The notes below the pieces were generated by a model. It worked only from the letters and a program-made list of their open reading frames with translations. It did not search any database and was not told where the DNA came from. A DNA stretch of 22,453 nucleotides, taken from positions 1 through 22,453 of the forward strand of contig JALOAM010000032.1 of the NCBI GenBank assembly GCA_023228765.1, read 5' to 3'. This document shows, piece by piece, positions 7,547 through 15,377 of the stretch. Within the stretch, counting starts at the first letter, position 1. The number at the start of each line of letters is the position of its first letter. This stretch comes from Dehalococcoidia bacterium (GTDB taxonomy: Bacteria; Chloroflexota; Dehalococcoidia; UBA2979). The position numbers and the translations under genes are program-made.

Positions 7547-8050
7547 ATGGCCAAGCAGTACGACGCCCCTCCCGAGATGGTGATCGATCCGTCGAAGCAG
7601 TACTCGGCGGTCGTGGAGACGCCTCACGGCTCGTTCACGATCGAGCTGCTGACGGACGTGGCGCCGAAGACGGTGAACAACTTCGTCTTCCTCGCGCGGG
7701 AGGGGTTTTTCGACGGCACCACCTTCCACCGTGTGATTCCTGGCTTCGTCGCGCAGGGCGGCGACCCGACGGGGACCGGCCGAGGCGGGCCGGGGTACCG
7801 CTTCCAGGACGAGCTGTCTGATGTCGCGTTCGTGGAGGGCATCGTCGGCATGGCGAACGCCGGTCCGAACACGAATGGTTCGCAGTTCTACATCATGCTC
7901 GGCGACGCGCCGCACCTCACCGGCCGCTACACGGCCTTCGGTCGTATCACGGAGGGTGCCGAGGTGGTCCAGCAGATCCGCCCCCGCAACCCCGAGGGCG
8001 ACCGTGAGCCGGGCGACCAGATGATCTCCGTCACCATCTCCGAGTCGTAG
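7547..8050 (+). CDS. Cytoplasmic cyclophilin-type peptidyl-prolyl cis-trans isomerase
   Basis: The 167-residue protein is a single cyclophilin domain without signal or membrane helix. It should catalyse proline cis-trans isomerisation in the cytoplasm. It carries TFHRVIPGFVAQGGDPTGTGRGGPGY with catalytic R62, then GMANAGPNTNGSQFYIMLGDAPHLTGRYTAFGRI, all expected for the bacterial family. An RBS-like GAGG lies 6 bases before the ATG. It follows the membrane cyclophilin and is itself followed by a strong hairpin. The two proteins share most core motifs (NNFVFLA, TFHRV, PGFVAQ.GDP, TG.G.GGPGY), so they look like products of a tandem duplication, one of which gained an anchor and tails. Confidence 0.93.
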   Translation: MAKQYDAPPEMVIDPSKQYSAVVETPHGSFTIELLTDVAPKTVNNFVFLAREGFFDGTTFHRVIPGFVAQGGDPTGTGRGGPGYRFQDELSDVAFVEGIVGMANAGPNTNGSQFYIMLGDAPHLTGRYTAFGRITEGAEVVQQIRPRNPEGDREPGDQMISVTISES

Positions 8051-8071
8051 TCCTCAAGCCGGCCTCACCAT

Positions 8072-8099
8072 GACGCCCTCCCGGTTCCGGGAGGGCGTC
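8072..8099 (+). terminator. Hairpin terminator after the cyclophilin pair
   Basis: GACGCCCTCCCG pairs perfectly with CGGGAGGGCGTC around a GTTC loop, starting 21 bases after the stop. There is no U tract, as is common in GC-rich genomes. Confidence 0.7.
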
Positions 8100-8132
8100 G
8101 CTGATCTGTCTGGATACGGAGAGCGCGCCCTC

Positions 8133-8151
8133 CCGCCGATAGTTACGGCGG
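8133..8151 (+). promoter_or_regulatory. Small hairpin just before the RBS of the receiver-like gene
   Basis: CCGCCG (8133-8138) and CGGCGG (8146-8151) flank a 7-base AT-rich loop, ending 2 bases before the GAGGAG ribosome-binding site. It could modulate translation or be an operator. Confidence 0.25.
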
Positions 8152-8163
8152 AAGAGGAGCGCC

Positions 8164-8877
8164 ATGCCCGAGCTCTCTGAGATCCGCGTGCTCGTCACCG
8201 GCGACGACGAGGCGGACCTGGCTGCCATTCGCGGAGGCCTCCCCGGCAACGTCGAGGTCGTCGCGGGCCTGAGTAGTGCGGTTGCCGCGATGCGTCTGCG
8301 CGAGTTCGGCGTGCTTGTCGCCGACGTGCAGTCCGTGCAGGACGCCCTCGTGCTGCTGCGTGCCGCCCGGCGTGCCCGTCCCGTCACCCGCGGCATCATC
8401 CTCGTCCCGGCAGACCAGCGCGCCGAGGTCGGCAGTCGCTGCCGAGACGGGTGGGAGCTGGTCGCGCAGGCTGCGTTCGGCGTCGTCGCCCATTCCGTGC
8501 AGCAGGAGAGCCTCCACGAACTGGTCAGCGAGGCACGCTGTGACTACGTCGCCGAACGCCTCGGGCAGCGGGGATGGCGGCGGCGTGCCGACTCCGCAGT
8601 GTCGACCGCCGGGGACGCCGAGGCCCTCCGGTGGGCATCCGCAGAACAGCGGCTCGCGCGGGCACTTCGTGTCGCCGTCGCGCAGTGGGCGACACGCTCA
8701 CCGGAGAGCGTGGAGGACGCCCTCCGGCAGGGCGCGGCGGTGGTCGCCGAGGCAGCGCGTGAGGCGAACGGATCGCCCGAGGTGCTCCTGGCGATGGCGG
8801 ACGCCCTCGGTGGGGTGTTAGGCCTCGACGGGGTGGGGCAGCAGCGGTGGCGGGGCGCCGCGGGCGAGGCGGCCTAG
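8164..8877 (+). CDS. Receiver-like (pseudo-receiver) protein with helical C-terminus
   Basis: The 237-residue protein starts like a response-regulator receiver domain. IRVLVTGDDEADLAAIRGGL resembles strand 1 with an acidic pair (D14, D15), and FGVLVADVQ puts D54 where the phospho-acceptor would be. The usual lysine near the end of the domain is not there (AFGVVAHSVQQESL instead), so normal phosphorylation signalling is doubtful. Residues about 115-237 are helix-rich and rich in Ala and Arg, with no DNA-binding or enzyme motif I recognise. The ATG is well supported by GAGGAG four bases upstream. It stands immediately upstream of a small membrane gene and a large GGDEF gene, so a role in the same signalling path is plausible. 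It could also be an unrelated lineage-specific protein. Confidence 0.7.
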   Translation: MPELSEIRVLVTGDDEADLAAIRGGLPGNVEVVAGLSSAVAAMRLREFGVLVADVQSVQDALVLLRAARRARPVTRGIILVPADQRAEVGSRCRDGWELVAQAAFGVVAHSVQQESLHELVSEARCDYVAERLGQRGWRRRADSAVSTAGDAEALRWASAEQRLARALRVAVAQWATRSPESVEDALRQGAAVVAEAAREANGSPEVLLAMADALGGVLGLDGVGQQRWRGAAGEAA

Positions 8878-8884
8878 CGTGAGC

Positions 8885-9118
8885 CTAGGAGGCGTCGGCG
8901 TTCTGGCGGGCGGCGATGGCCGCCGTCCGGTCGCGGGACGCCTTGCGCTCCACGGCGGCCATGATCCCGAACGAGGGGATGAAGAACGCGAAGGCGACCA
9001 GGGACTCCACCCACCAACCGCCGATCAGCATCAACAGGCCGAGGGCGAGTGAGAAGGACATCCCGAGGATCGAGCCGATCCGCGCGACAAGGACGTAGGG
9101 AGGTATTCCGTCAGGCAT
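8885..9118 (-). CDS. Small two-helix membrane protein
   Basis: A 77-residue product has two hydrophobic stretches (about 10-34, ARIGSILGMSFSLALGLLML, and 36-55, WWVESLVAFAFFIPSFGIM) and a basic, probably cytoplasmic tail (VERKASRDRTAAIAARQ). The function is not recognised. A longer upstream frame exists but that part is antisense to the GGDEF gene. The chosen ATG at 9118 overlaps, on the opposite strand, the ATG of the GGDEF gene at 9117. No Shine-Dalgarno is visible, so the transcript may be leaderless. The alternating hydrophobic pattern is the main reason to believe it is a gene. Confidence 0.6.
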   Translation of the reverse strand: MPDGIPPYVLVARIGSILGMSFSLALGLLMLIGGWWVESLVAFAFFIPSFGIMAAVERKASRDRTAAIAARQNADAS

Positions 9119-12100
9119 GAGTATGAGCGGGATCGTACCAGCGGTCACAGGCCCGGACAACGAACCGTCCGGCGAGCGGGACTCACGCCCCGCTGCTGAC
9201 GTTGCCCGCGATCCGGTGCGCGGTACGCACGACCTTGCTCCGCGCTTCCTCCGCTCCGGGGCGCACGCCCTCGGCCTGGCGATGCTGGGGATGCCGCTCC
9301 TCCTCGCGCTGACCGGACGGCCGCTCGAGATCGACCTGATCGCCCTCGCCGTCATCTTCCTCGTGGTGACCGAGGCTGAAGCCCGGATGATCGAACGGGT
9401 GAGCCAGGGATACCGGACGCCGACACGGGTGGTGTTCCGCTGGATCTACACCATCCTGATCGTGGTAGGTGCCGCCTTCGTGGTGCAGTGGGTATGGGTC
9501 GCGCCGGTGTTCCTCGGCGCGGTGGTCGCGAACAGCGCGCTCTGGCTCCACGACTCCCGAGGCACCGCGGCCGTGGTGGCCGGTGCGTCGTTTGCGAACA
9601 TCTCCGCCGCATTCCTCTGCGGGGAGGTCGTCCACCACGCCGCCGAGGTGGCGACATACGGCATGACCGAGGCGGTCCTGATCTCGCTGTTCGGCTTCCC
9701 GCCGGCCGCGTTCGTCCTCCGCCTACGCGCCGCCGAGCACCGTGAGGCGACCCGCGATCTGGAGTCGACTGTCGTGCGTCTCCGCACGACCCGGGATGAC
9801 CTCCAGCGGTCACAGCAGCAGCTCCAGCACTGGAACCGCGAGCTCACCGTCGAGGTGAATCGCCAGATGCACGCGCTGGACGAGCGCAACCGGTATCTCT
9901 CGATCATCAACGCGGTCTCGTTCGCCCTCGCGGAGCCCATGGACGACGCGCGGACGCTGGAGCGTGCCGTGCGGCTCGTCGCGCGGCTCCTCGGTGTGCG
10001 GGCGGCGCAGGCCTACACCCGCCCGCGCGGCACCGAGGTCATCGACCTCTTCGTGACGGTCGCGCCGGAAGACCTGCACGCCCCCCGCCTGCCTGAGGCG
10101 ATCCTGCTGGAGGTGGCCCGCACCGGCCGGCCGCTCTCCTCGACCCGGCTCGAGGGCGAGGCGGAGCGTTACGATGGACGCGCAGGCGCGTTGCCGGACC
10201 TCGGCGAGCCGTACCACGTCGTGCCGCTCGTCGCGAAGGGGCGCGTGCTCGGGTCCTTCGCCCTCCTGGGGACGGGGTCACTGCGTGACGATGACGACGG
10301 GCGCCACCTGCTGCTCCTGGTGGGGCGTGAGATGGGCGTCGCGCTCGAGAACGCACGCCTCTACCGCGAGGCGATCGAGAAGGCGTCGCGCGAGGAGTTC
10401 CTGGCGGAGGTCACGCGCCTGCTGAACGGCTCCGGGCGAGGTGAGCGTGCCCTGCCTGCCGTCCTCGAAGCCCTGCTCTCGCACACCGCGGCGTCCGAGG
10501 CGGTGCTCGTGTCGCTGCCGGACGGGTCGCGGGACGTGGTCGTCGCGGGGAGCACGAAGGCCTGCGGTGGCGAGTCGGAGCTCGAAGGCCTCGGACGATC
10601 GCTCGCTCGGATGGTGGCGGACCGCGGGCGGCCCCTGGTGCTCGGCGTCGGGGGCGAGGCGCCGATCTCGGACCGTCTCGCCACGGAGGGCTACACCACG
10701 CTGGCGGTCGCGCCCATCCTCACCACGCGCGGCAGCCTCTCGCTGGACCCGGCGTTCAGCCTCCAGCGCAGCGAGGACACCTCCGTGCGTGCGACGCCAT
10801 CGCTCTCGGGTGCGCTCATCGTCGGCGTGCGCGCGGACGAGCAATGGGACGCCTCCCAGACCGACCTCCTGGAGCGCGTGACGGACATCGTGGCTCGGCG
10901 TGTGCAGGCGGACGAGTTCGTCGCGATCCAGCAGCAGCGCATCCGCGAGCTGACCGGTCTCGCGGAGGTGGCGCGCACGATGCAGTCGGGTGCGGACGTC
11001 GAGCGGCTGTACCACGGCTTCGCGACGGCCCTCCAGCGGCTGCTTCCGTACGAGGCGCTGTACCTCCCGCGGTTGAGCGACCTCAATGAGGTGGAAGACG
11101 TGCCCAGCTTCGGAGGGCGGGGGCGTCCGCTGGATCCACCACCGTTCGAGCGGCGCGATGCGCGGCACGCATGGTTCAGCCTGCGGTCGCCGCTCCTGTG
11201 GCGCCGAGGGGACGCCGACCCGGTGCCGTTCCTCCCGATCCACTCACGCTACGCGGTGGTGGTGCCGATGCGCCCGAAGGGGCAAATGCTCGGCCTCGCG
11301 ATCGTCGTGCTGCCGCGCCTGATCCGCGACGACCAGCTGCGGATCGTGGAGCAGGCCGTCGAACAGCTCTCGTTGGCCCTCGATGGGGCCGCGCTGTACC
11401 AGCAGGCGACGGAGCGGGCGTCGCATATCCAGGCGCTCAGTAACCTCGCGAGGATCGTGGCGTCCGTGGTGAACCTCCGTGAGGCGTTCTCCGCGTTCTC
11501 CGAGGAAGTCCGCTGGCTCCTCCCGTTCGACCGCGCCGTGATGTTCCTGCTCGACGAGGCCGAGCAGCGGGTGGAGCCGTACGCGACCTACCCCGAGGTG
11601 GACGAGTTGCCGGGCCCGGCCGCCCTCGCGCAGTCCGTCGCGAGCGTGCCGATCGAGGCCGGGATGGCCGTGACCTTCCGCCGCGACGACGCGCGGTTCG
11701 CTCACCTGGACTGGAGCCTGCTGGGCGACGAGGCGCGCGAGGTGACCGCGGTGCCCGTGCGACAGGGCGACCGTACCTCGGCGGTGTTCGCCCTCGTGAC
11801 GAACACCCCGGGGCTGTACGGCTCGCGCGACCTCGTGGCGCTCGACGAGGTCGCGGGACTGCTCGCGGTCACGATCGAGCGCCTCCGCCTGTACGAGCAC
11901 GCGGACCACAGCGCGAAGCACGATCTGCTGACCGGGCTGCCGAACTACCGCTACCTGCAGGAACGCCTCGGGGAGCTCCGCCATGGCGTGACGCAGGGCG
12001 GCCAGTCCGCCGTCCTCGTCGTGGACATGGACAGCCTGAAGATGTTCAACGACACGCTGGGCCACGAGGTCGGCGACCGGGTGATCCAGGTCGTGGCGGA

Positions 12101-12917
12101 GGTCCTCCGCGCCTCCTGCCGGCACGAGGACTTCGTCGCGCGCACGGGCGGGGACGAGTTCGTCGTGCTGATGGAGGACGCGGACGTGGATGCTGCCCTC
12201 GCCGTGGGGGAGCGGGTCCATGCTGCGCTCGCCGACGCGCACCACGGGATCGAGGGCGCTCCCACGCGCATCGCGGTCTCCATCGGCGTCGCGGTGGCGC
12301 CCGACGACGCCACAACGACCGCCGACCTCCTCCATGCTGCCGACCAGGCGATGTACGACGCGAAGTTCTCGGGCGGCCAGCGGACGCGCGCGGCGAGCGA
12401 GCGCACGGGCGTCGCGCAACCTCGCGTGCTGCGCGGGCGCGGCACCCTGGGCGACACGCTGATCCGCGCGCTCGCCAGCGGTGCGACGACCGGTGAGATG
12501 CACGCGCTCGCCCTCGCCCAGCGCTGGGCGGGCCTCATCGGCACGCGCGTGGGCCTGCCGCCTGAGAGCCTCCCGGGCCTCCGGCTCGTACTTGCCGCGG
12601 AGGCGTCCCGCCGCTTCAAGACCCCCAGCACAGACCGCGATCAGCTGTTCGCGCGCCACCTCGTGGAGCAGGTGCGCCGAGACTGGGACGGACTCGCGGG
12701 CGCCCAGGCGCGCGAGCACCTCGACGTCCTCGCAGGCGTGCTCCTCGACGTCGCTTGGTTGCGCATCCCCCGCCCGGATGGCGCCGGCTATTCCACCGAG
12801 GAGGCGCTCCGCCGCGCAGCCCAGCAGCACCCACAGTCCGCCGCACTGCCTCTGTGGCCCCTCCTCGCCGAGGTCGTGACGACCACGGGGGAGCGCCGTC
12901 GCCGCGAGGCGGCGTAG
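9117..12917 (+). CDS. Large membrane diguanylate cyclase: TM region, coiled coil, several GAF-like domains, GGDEF, degenerate HD-GYP-like tail
   Basis: The 1266-residue protein should make cyclic di-GMP in response to signals. About five membrane helices lie in residues 48-205, followed by a coiled coil (about 210-262). Several GAF-like regions span about 265-925; typical endings such as MGVALENARLYREAIEKAS, LSLALDGAALYQQATERAS and AVTIERLRLYEHADHSA are visible. A GGDEF domain follows (about 930-1095) with intact GGDEF at 1011-1015 and an inhibitory I-site RHED at 1002-1005, so it is probably active and product-inhibited. The last ~150 residues resemble an HD-GYP fold in outline (VLLDVAWLRIPRPDG...STEEALRRAAQQHP) but lack the catalytic HD. 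The start at 9117 has GGGAGG 13 bases upstream, which is far; 9123 is an alternative. No ordinary stop or frame problem was seen. Confidence 0.9.
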   Translation: MSMSGIVPAVTGPDNEPSGERDSRPAADVARDPVRGTHDLAPRFLRSGAHALGLAMLGMPLLLALTGRPLEIDLIALAVIFLVVTEAEARMIERVSQGYRTPTRVVFRWIYTILIVVGAAFVVQWVWVAPVFLGAVVANSALWLHDSRGTAAVVAGASFANISAAFLCGEVVHHAAEVATYGMTEAVLISLFGFPPAAFVLRLRAAEHREATRDLESTVVRLRTTRDDLQRSQQQLQHWNRELTVEVNRQMHALDERNRYLSIINAVSFALAEPMDDARTLERAVRLVARLLGVRAAQAYTRPRGTEVIDLFVTVAPEDLHAPRLPEAILLEVARTGRPLSSTRLEGEAERYDGRAGALPDLGEPYHVVPLVAKGRVLGSFALLGTGSLRDDDDGRHLLLLVGREMGVALENARLYREAIEKASREEFLAEVTRLLNGSGRGERALPAVLEALLSHTAASEAVLVSLPDGSRDVVVAGSTKACGGESELEGLGRSLARMVADRGRPLVLGVGGEAPISDRLATEGYTTLAVAPILTTRGSLSLDPAFSLQRSEDTSVRATPSLSGALIVGVRADEQWDASQTDLLERVTDIVARRVQADEFVAIQQQRIRELTGLAEVARTMQSGADVERLYHGFATALQRLLPYEALYLPRLSDLNEVEDVPSFGGRGRPLDPPPFERRDARHAWFSLRSPLLWRRGDADPVPFLPIHSRYAVVVPMRPKGQMLGLAIVVLPRLIRDDQLRIVEQAVEQLSLALDGAALYQQATERASHIQALSNLARIVASVVNLREAFSAFSEEVRWLLPFDRAVMFLLDEAEQRVEPYATYPEVDELPGPAALAQSVASVPIEAGMAVTFRRDDARFAHLDWSLLGDEAREVTAVPVRQGDRTSAVFALVTNTPGLYGSRDLVALDEVAGLLAVTIERLRLYEHADHSAKHDLLTGLPNYRYLQERLGELRHGVTQGGQSAVLVVDMDSLKMFNDTLGHEVGDRVIQVVAEVLRASCRHEDFVARTGGDEFVVLMEDADVDAALAVGERVHAALADAHHGIEGAPTRIAVSIGVAVAPDDATTTADLLHAADQAMYDAKFSGGQRTRAASERTGVAQPRVLRGRGTLGDTLIRALASGATTGEMHALALAQRWAGLIGTRVGLPPESLPGLRLVLAAEASRRFKTPSTDRDQLFARHLVEQVRRDWDGLAGAQAREHLDVLAGVLLDVAWLRIPRPDGAGYSTEEALRRAAQQHPQSAALPLWPLLAEVVTTTGERRRREAA

Positions 12918-12986
12918 GCGCACGAGGCAGGCGCACGAACTCTCGGCGCGTTCCTCTATGCTCCGCGACCCGACTGAGGAGCGAGC

Positions 12987-13772
12987 ATGATCGAGAACCC
13001 CCGATCTGAAACACGAGCGGCCCTGTCCGCGGTGGACGCAGGCCTGAGGATCGCCCTCGCCCGCGCAGGCGCGGACAAGGTCACCCTGAAGGGTGTGCGC
13101 GACCTCGTGACCGCGACGGACGTGGCCGTCGAAGACGCGGTGCGGGCGGCACTGGCAGAGACCGGACTGCCGGTGGTCGGCGAGGAGCGCGGAGGCGATC
13201 TCCCCGTATCCGGTGGGTACTGGCTTGTCGACCCGATCTGCGGGACGAGGAACTTCGCCTCCGGCACCCCTCTGTTCTGTGTGAACGTCGCGCTGGTGGA
13301 GGGTGGGCAGGTCACCGTCGCCGCCGTCGGCGATCCGACCACGGGCGGGTTGCTCTACGCCGAGCGAGGGCGAGGCGCGTGGGTCACGGACGCCGAGGGT
13401 GAACGGCGGCTGGAGACGAGCACCGCGATGGAGACACTCGTTGTCGATGATGCGGGTTCGAAGGACGCGCGACGCGCGCACGCCGCTCGGTTCGCCTCGG
13501 CGGTGATCCTCGCCGACCGGTGGGACTTCCGCTCGATGGGGACCACGCTGGCGCTGCCGTACGTCGCGGCTGCGCGAGTCTCCGCCTACGCTTGCTTCCA
13601 CGTGCGGGCGCTGCATGGGGCGCCGGGCACCCTGCTCGTGAGTGAGGCCGGAGGCATGGTCTCAGACATCGACGGGGATCCGTGGACGATCGAGTCGTCC
13701 ACGATGCTAGCCGCTGCGACCTCCGAGCTTCACGCGGACCTGCTGGGGATCTCGCAGGCGGCGAGGGGGTAG
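12987..13772 (+). CDS. Inositol-monophosphatase-family protein with altered catalytic residues
   Basis: The 261-residue protein follows the IMPase/FBPase-like fold from end to end: DLVTATDVAVEDAVRAAL, GEE at the first metal site, WLVDPICGTRNFASG, an AAVGDP...LLYAERGRGAW core, RSMGTTLALPYVAAARVSAY and GTLLVSEAGG. Family members are Mg-dependent phosphatases of inositol phosphate, histidinol phosphate or PAP. Two key positions differ. The usual DP(I/L)DGT has Cys85 in place of the second Asp, and the usual WDxAAG is LHGAPG (209-214), losing the third metal-binding Asp. It may be catalytically weak, use another mechanism, or bind ligand only. GAGGAG lies 5 bases before the ATG. The gene follows the GGDEF gene by 69 bp; a TATGCT at 12958-12963 could give it its own promoter. 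Confidence 0.82.
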   Translation: MIENPRSETRAALSAVDAGLRIALARAGADKVTLKGVRDLVTATDVAVEDAVRAALAETGLPVVGEERGGDLPVSGGYWLVDPICGTRNFASGTPLFCVNVALVEGGQVTVAAVGDPTTGGLLYAERGRGAWVTDAEGERRLETSTAMETLVVDDAGSKDARRAHAARFASAVILADRWDFRSMGTTLALPYVAAARVSAYACFHVRALHGAPGTLLVSEAGGMVSDIDGDPWTIESSTMLAAATSELHADLLGISQAARG

Positions 13773-13813
13773 CGCGACCCGCCCGGTCCGGCCGTCGAAG
13801 GTGGCGGGAAGAG

Positions 13814-13890
13814 TGGTCGGGGCGCGCGGATTCGAACCGCGGGCCTCTGCGTCCCAAACGCAGCGCTCTGCCAGGCTGAGCTACGCCCCG
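13814..13890 (-). tRNA. tRNA-Pro, anticodon TGG
   Basis: On the minus strand the acceptor CGGGGCG pairs with CGCCCCG, the D arm is GCTC...GAGC, and the anticodon arm CTGCG-TTTGGGA-CGCAG places TGG at the anticodon. The T arm is CGCGG-TTCGAAT-CCGCG, followed by discriminator A and an encoded CCA. All stems pair. Confidence 0.95.
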
Positions 13891-13945
13891 CCGACCTGCT
13901 CCATCATCGCGCTCGGAGCGTCGCGCGGCTAGTGCGGAAGAGGCG

Positions 13946-14875
13946 CTAGTCGCGCCGGCGGGCGACGCCGCGGATCTCGTCCACGCAGGTGACGCCCTCG
14001 GCGGCGCACCAGGCCTCGAACTCTCCGAGGATGCGCCACGGGGCGGCAGGGTCGAGGAAGGTCGCGGTGCCGATCTGCACGGCGGTGGCGCCGGCCATGA
14101 CGAACTCGACCACGTCGATGCCGCTCATCGCGCCGCCCGAGGCGACGACGGGGATGTCGACGACCGAGGAGGCGAGGTAGACGTTCCGGAGCGCAATCGG
14201 CTTCACCGCGGGGCCGGAGAGCCCTCCGAAGCCGGTCGCGAGGACCGGGCGGCGGCGCTTCACGTCGATGGCCATCGCGGGGATGGTGTTCGAGACGGTG
14301 ATCCCCTGCGCCCCCGCGTCGGCGACCGCCTCGGCGAGGGGGCGGATGTCGGAGACGCTGGGGGTCAGCTTCACGATCTGTGGGAGCGACGAGTTCGCGG
14401 CGACCTCGCGGACCACGTTCGCGGCCTGCTCGGGCACCTGGCCGAACTCAAGACCGCCGGCCTCCACATTGGGGCAGGAGACGTTGACCTCGAGGCCAGC
14501 GACGCCGGGGACGCCCTCCAGCCGGGCCGCGAGGATGCCGTACTCCTCCAGCGTCTCGCCCATGATGTTGACGATCATGGGGACGTCCCATCGCTCCCAG
14601 ACGGGGGCGAGCGTCTTCACGAGGGCGCCGACCCCGATGTTCTGGAAGCCGATTGAGTTGAGCATCCCGGCGGGGGTCTCCGCCGTCCTCGGCGTGTTGT
14701 TGCCGCGACGTGGGCGCAGGGTGGTGCCCTTCGACACGAGCGCGCCGAGGAGACCGACGTCGTAGTGCTTGGCGATCTCGATGCCGTTGGAGAATGTGCC
14801 GGACGCGGTCATGATCGGGTTGCGGAGCCGGAGCTCCGTCTTGTGCCGCGGCGCGAGGTTGACCGTCAGATCCAT
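13946..14875 (-). CDS. pyrD: Dihydroorotate dehydrogenase, class 1B catalytic subunit
   Basis: The 309-residue FMN enzyme oxidises dihydroorotate to orotate in pyrimidine synthesis. Signatures: NPIMTASGTFSNG, the FMN-contacting SKGTT (K49), GMLNSIGFQNIG, EVNVSCPN with catalytic Cys134 (class 1), IVKLTPSV, ITVSNT, GGLSGPAVKPIALR and the FMN-phosphate loop VASGGAMSG...AVQIGTA. Class 1B enzymes work with PyrK as an NAD-linked heterotetramer; a pyrK gene lies about 4.6 kb away on the same strand. GAGGAG is 5 bases before the ATG. A strong hairpin separates it from the zinc-ribbon gene upstream, so it likely has its own promoter in the ~60 bases after that hairpin. Confidence 0.95.
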   Translation of the reverse strand: MDLTVNLAPRHKTELRLRNPIMTASGTFSNGIEIAKHYDVGLLGALVSKGTTLRPRRGNNTPRTAETPAGMLNSIGFQNIGVGALVKTLAPVWERWDVPMIVNIMGETLEEYGILAARLEGVPGVAGLEVNVSCPNVEAGGLEFGQVPEQAANVVREVAANSSLPQIVKLTPSVSDIRPLAEAVADAGAQGITVSNTIPAMAIDVKRRRPVLATGFGGLSGPAVKPIALRNVYLASSVVDIPVVASGGAMSGIDVVEFVMAGATAVQIGTATFLDPAAPWRILGEFEAWCAAEGVTCVDEIRGVARRRD

Positions 14876-14934
14876 GGGGCTCCTCGATCGGGGGAGTCCA
14901 TGATATCGCGAGGCAGGCCGGAGGGCAGAAGCAG

Positions 14935-14961
14935 GAAGGCGGCGCCACCGGCGCCGCCTTC
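14935..14961 (-). terminator. Hairpin terminator between the zinc-ribbon gene and pyrD
   Basis: A perfect 12-bp stem (GAAGGCGGCGCC with GGCGCCGCCTTC) closes on a 3-base loop, 21 bases after the zinc-ribbon stop on the minus strand. No U tract follows. Confidence 0.65.
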
Positions 14962-14982
14962 GCGGTTACCCCTCGGAGAGGG

Positions 14983-15234
14983 CTACGACTCGTCGGCCAG
15001 CGAGTACTCGTCCACCTTGGACGTGCGGGTCGGGCGGGCGAGGTCGTTACGCAGCGTGTTCGTCTGCTCCCACATGACCTGCTCGGTCGAGTTCGCGAAC
15101 GACTTGGTGGCTCCGCAGCGCTTGCAGGTGCCGGTGCTCTCCCGGCCGTTGGGGGTGTCGATCATCCAGTGGTGGACGCAGGACCCCTTGGCGACCGGCG
15201 TGGTCTCAATGTCCTTGGTATTCGTCGTTGCCAT
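14983..15234 (-). CDS. Small conserved zinc-ribbon-like protein
   Basis: The 83-residue protein has a compact candidate zinc site: C19, H21/H22, then C37-K-R-C40 in the frame CVHHWMIDTPNG...GTCKRCGATKSF. I associate this HHW...PNG...CKxCG pattern with small uncharacterised proteins in Chloroflexota, but no function is known to me. There is no signal or membrane helix; the C-terminus is polar. AAGGAA lies about 8 bases before the ATG. It is transcribed away from mrp across a 505-bp control region and ends at its own terminator, so it looks like a one-gene unit with its own regulation. Confidence 0.8.
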   Translation of the reverse strand: MATTNTKDIETTPVAKGSCVHHWMIDTPNGRESTGTCKRCGATKSFANSTEQVMWEQTNTLRNDLARPTRTSKVDEYSLADES

Positions 15235-15347
15235 CCTGTGCGTTCCTTCTGTGCGTTGACGACACCCCGCAGGGTGCAGCCTGTCGTCGCCTCCGCGCCT
15301 GGCGGTCCCGGTTGGGTCCGCACCGGACCTGCACGTCCGGCTGAGAG

Positions 15348-15377
15348 ATCATCCGAGGCAGCCCCGAGTGCGGTCAA
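15348..15377 (-). promoter_or_regulatory. Candidate promoter of the zinc-ribbon gene
   Basis: On the minus strand TTGACC (15377-15372) and GATGAT (15353-15348) are 18 bases apart. This would give a leader of roughly 110 nt before the ATG at 15234. One arm of the 8-bp inverted repeat directly abuts the -35. Confidence 0.4.

Noticed and set aside
6224..7915. 563-residue open frame on the minus strand
   Set aside because: It runs antisense through the tRNA-Arg and both cyclophilin genes; part of it is the familiar false translation of a tRNA. Long antisense frames are expected at this GC content.
11244..13616. 790-residue open frame on the minus strand
   Set aside because: It is antisense to the GGDEF and IMPase-family genes, is rich in Arg, Val, His and Asp from the mirror codons, and shows no domain.
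13682..13879. 65-residue frame ending in RADSNRGPLRPKRSALPG
   Set aside because: It is the common spurious translation of the strand opposite tRNA-Pro.
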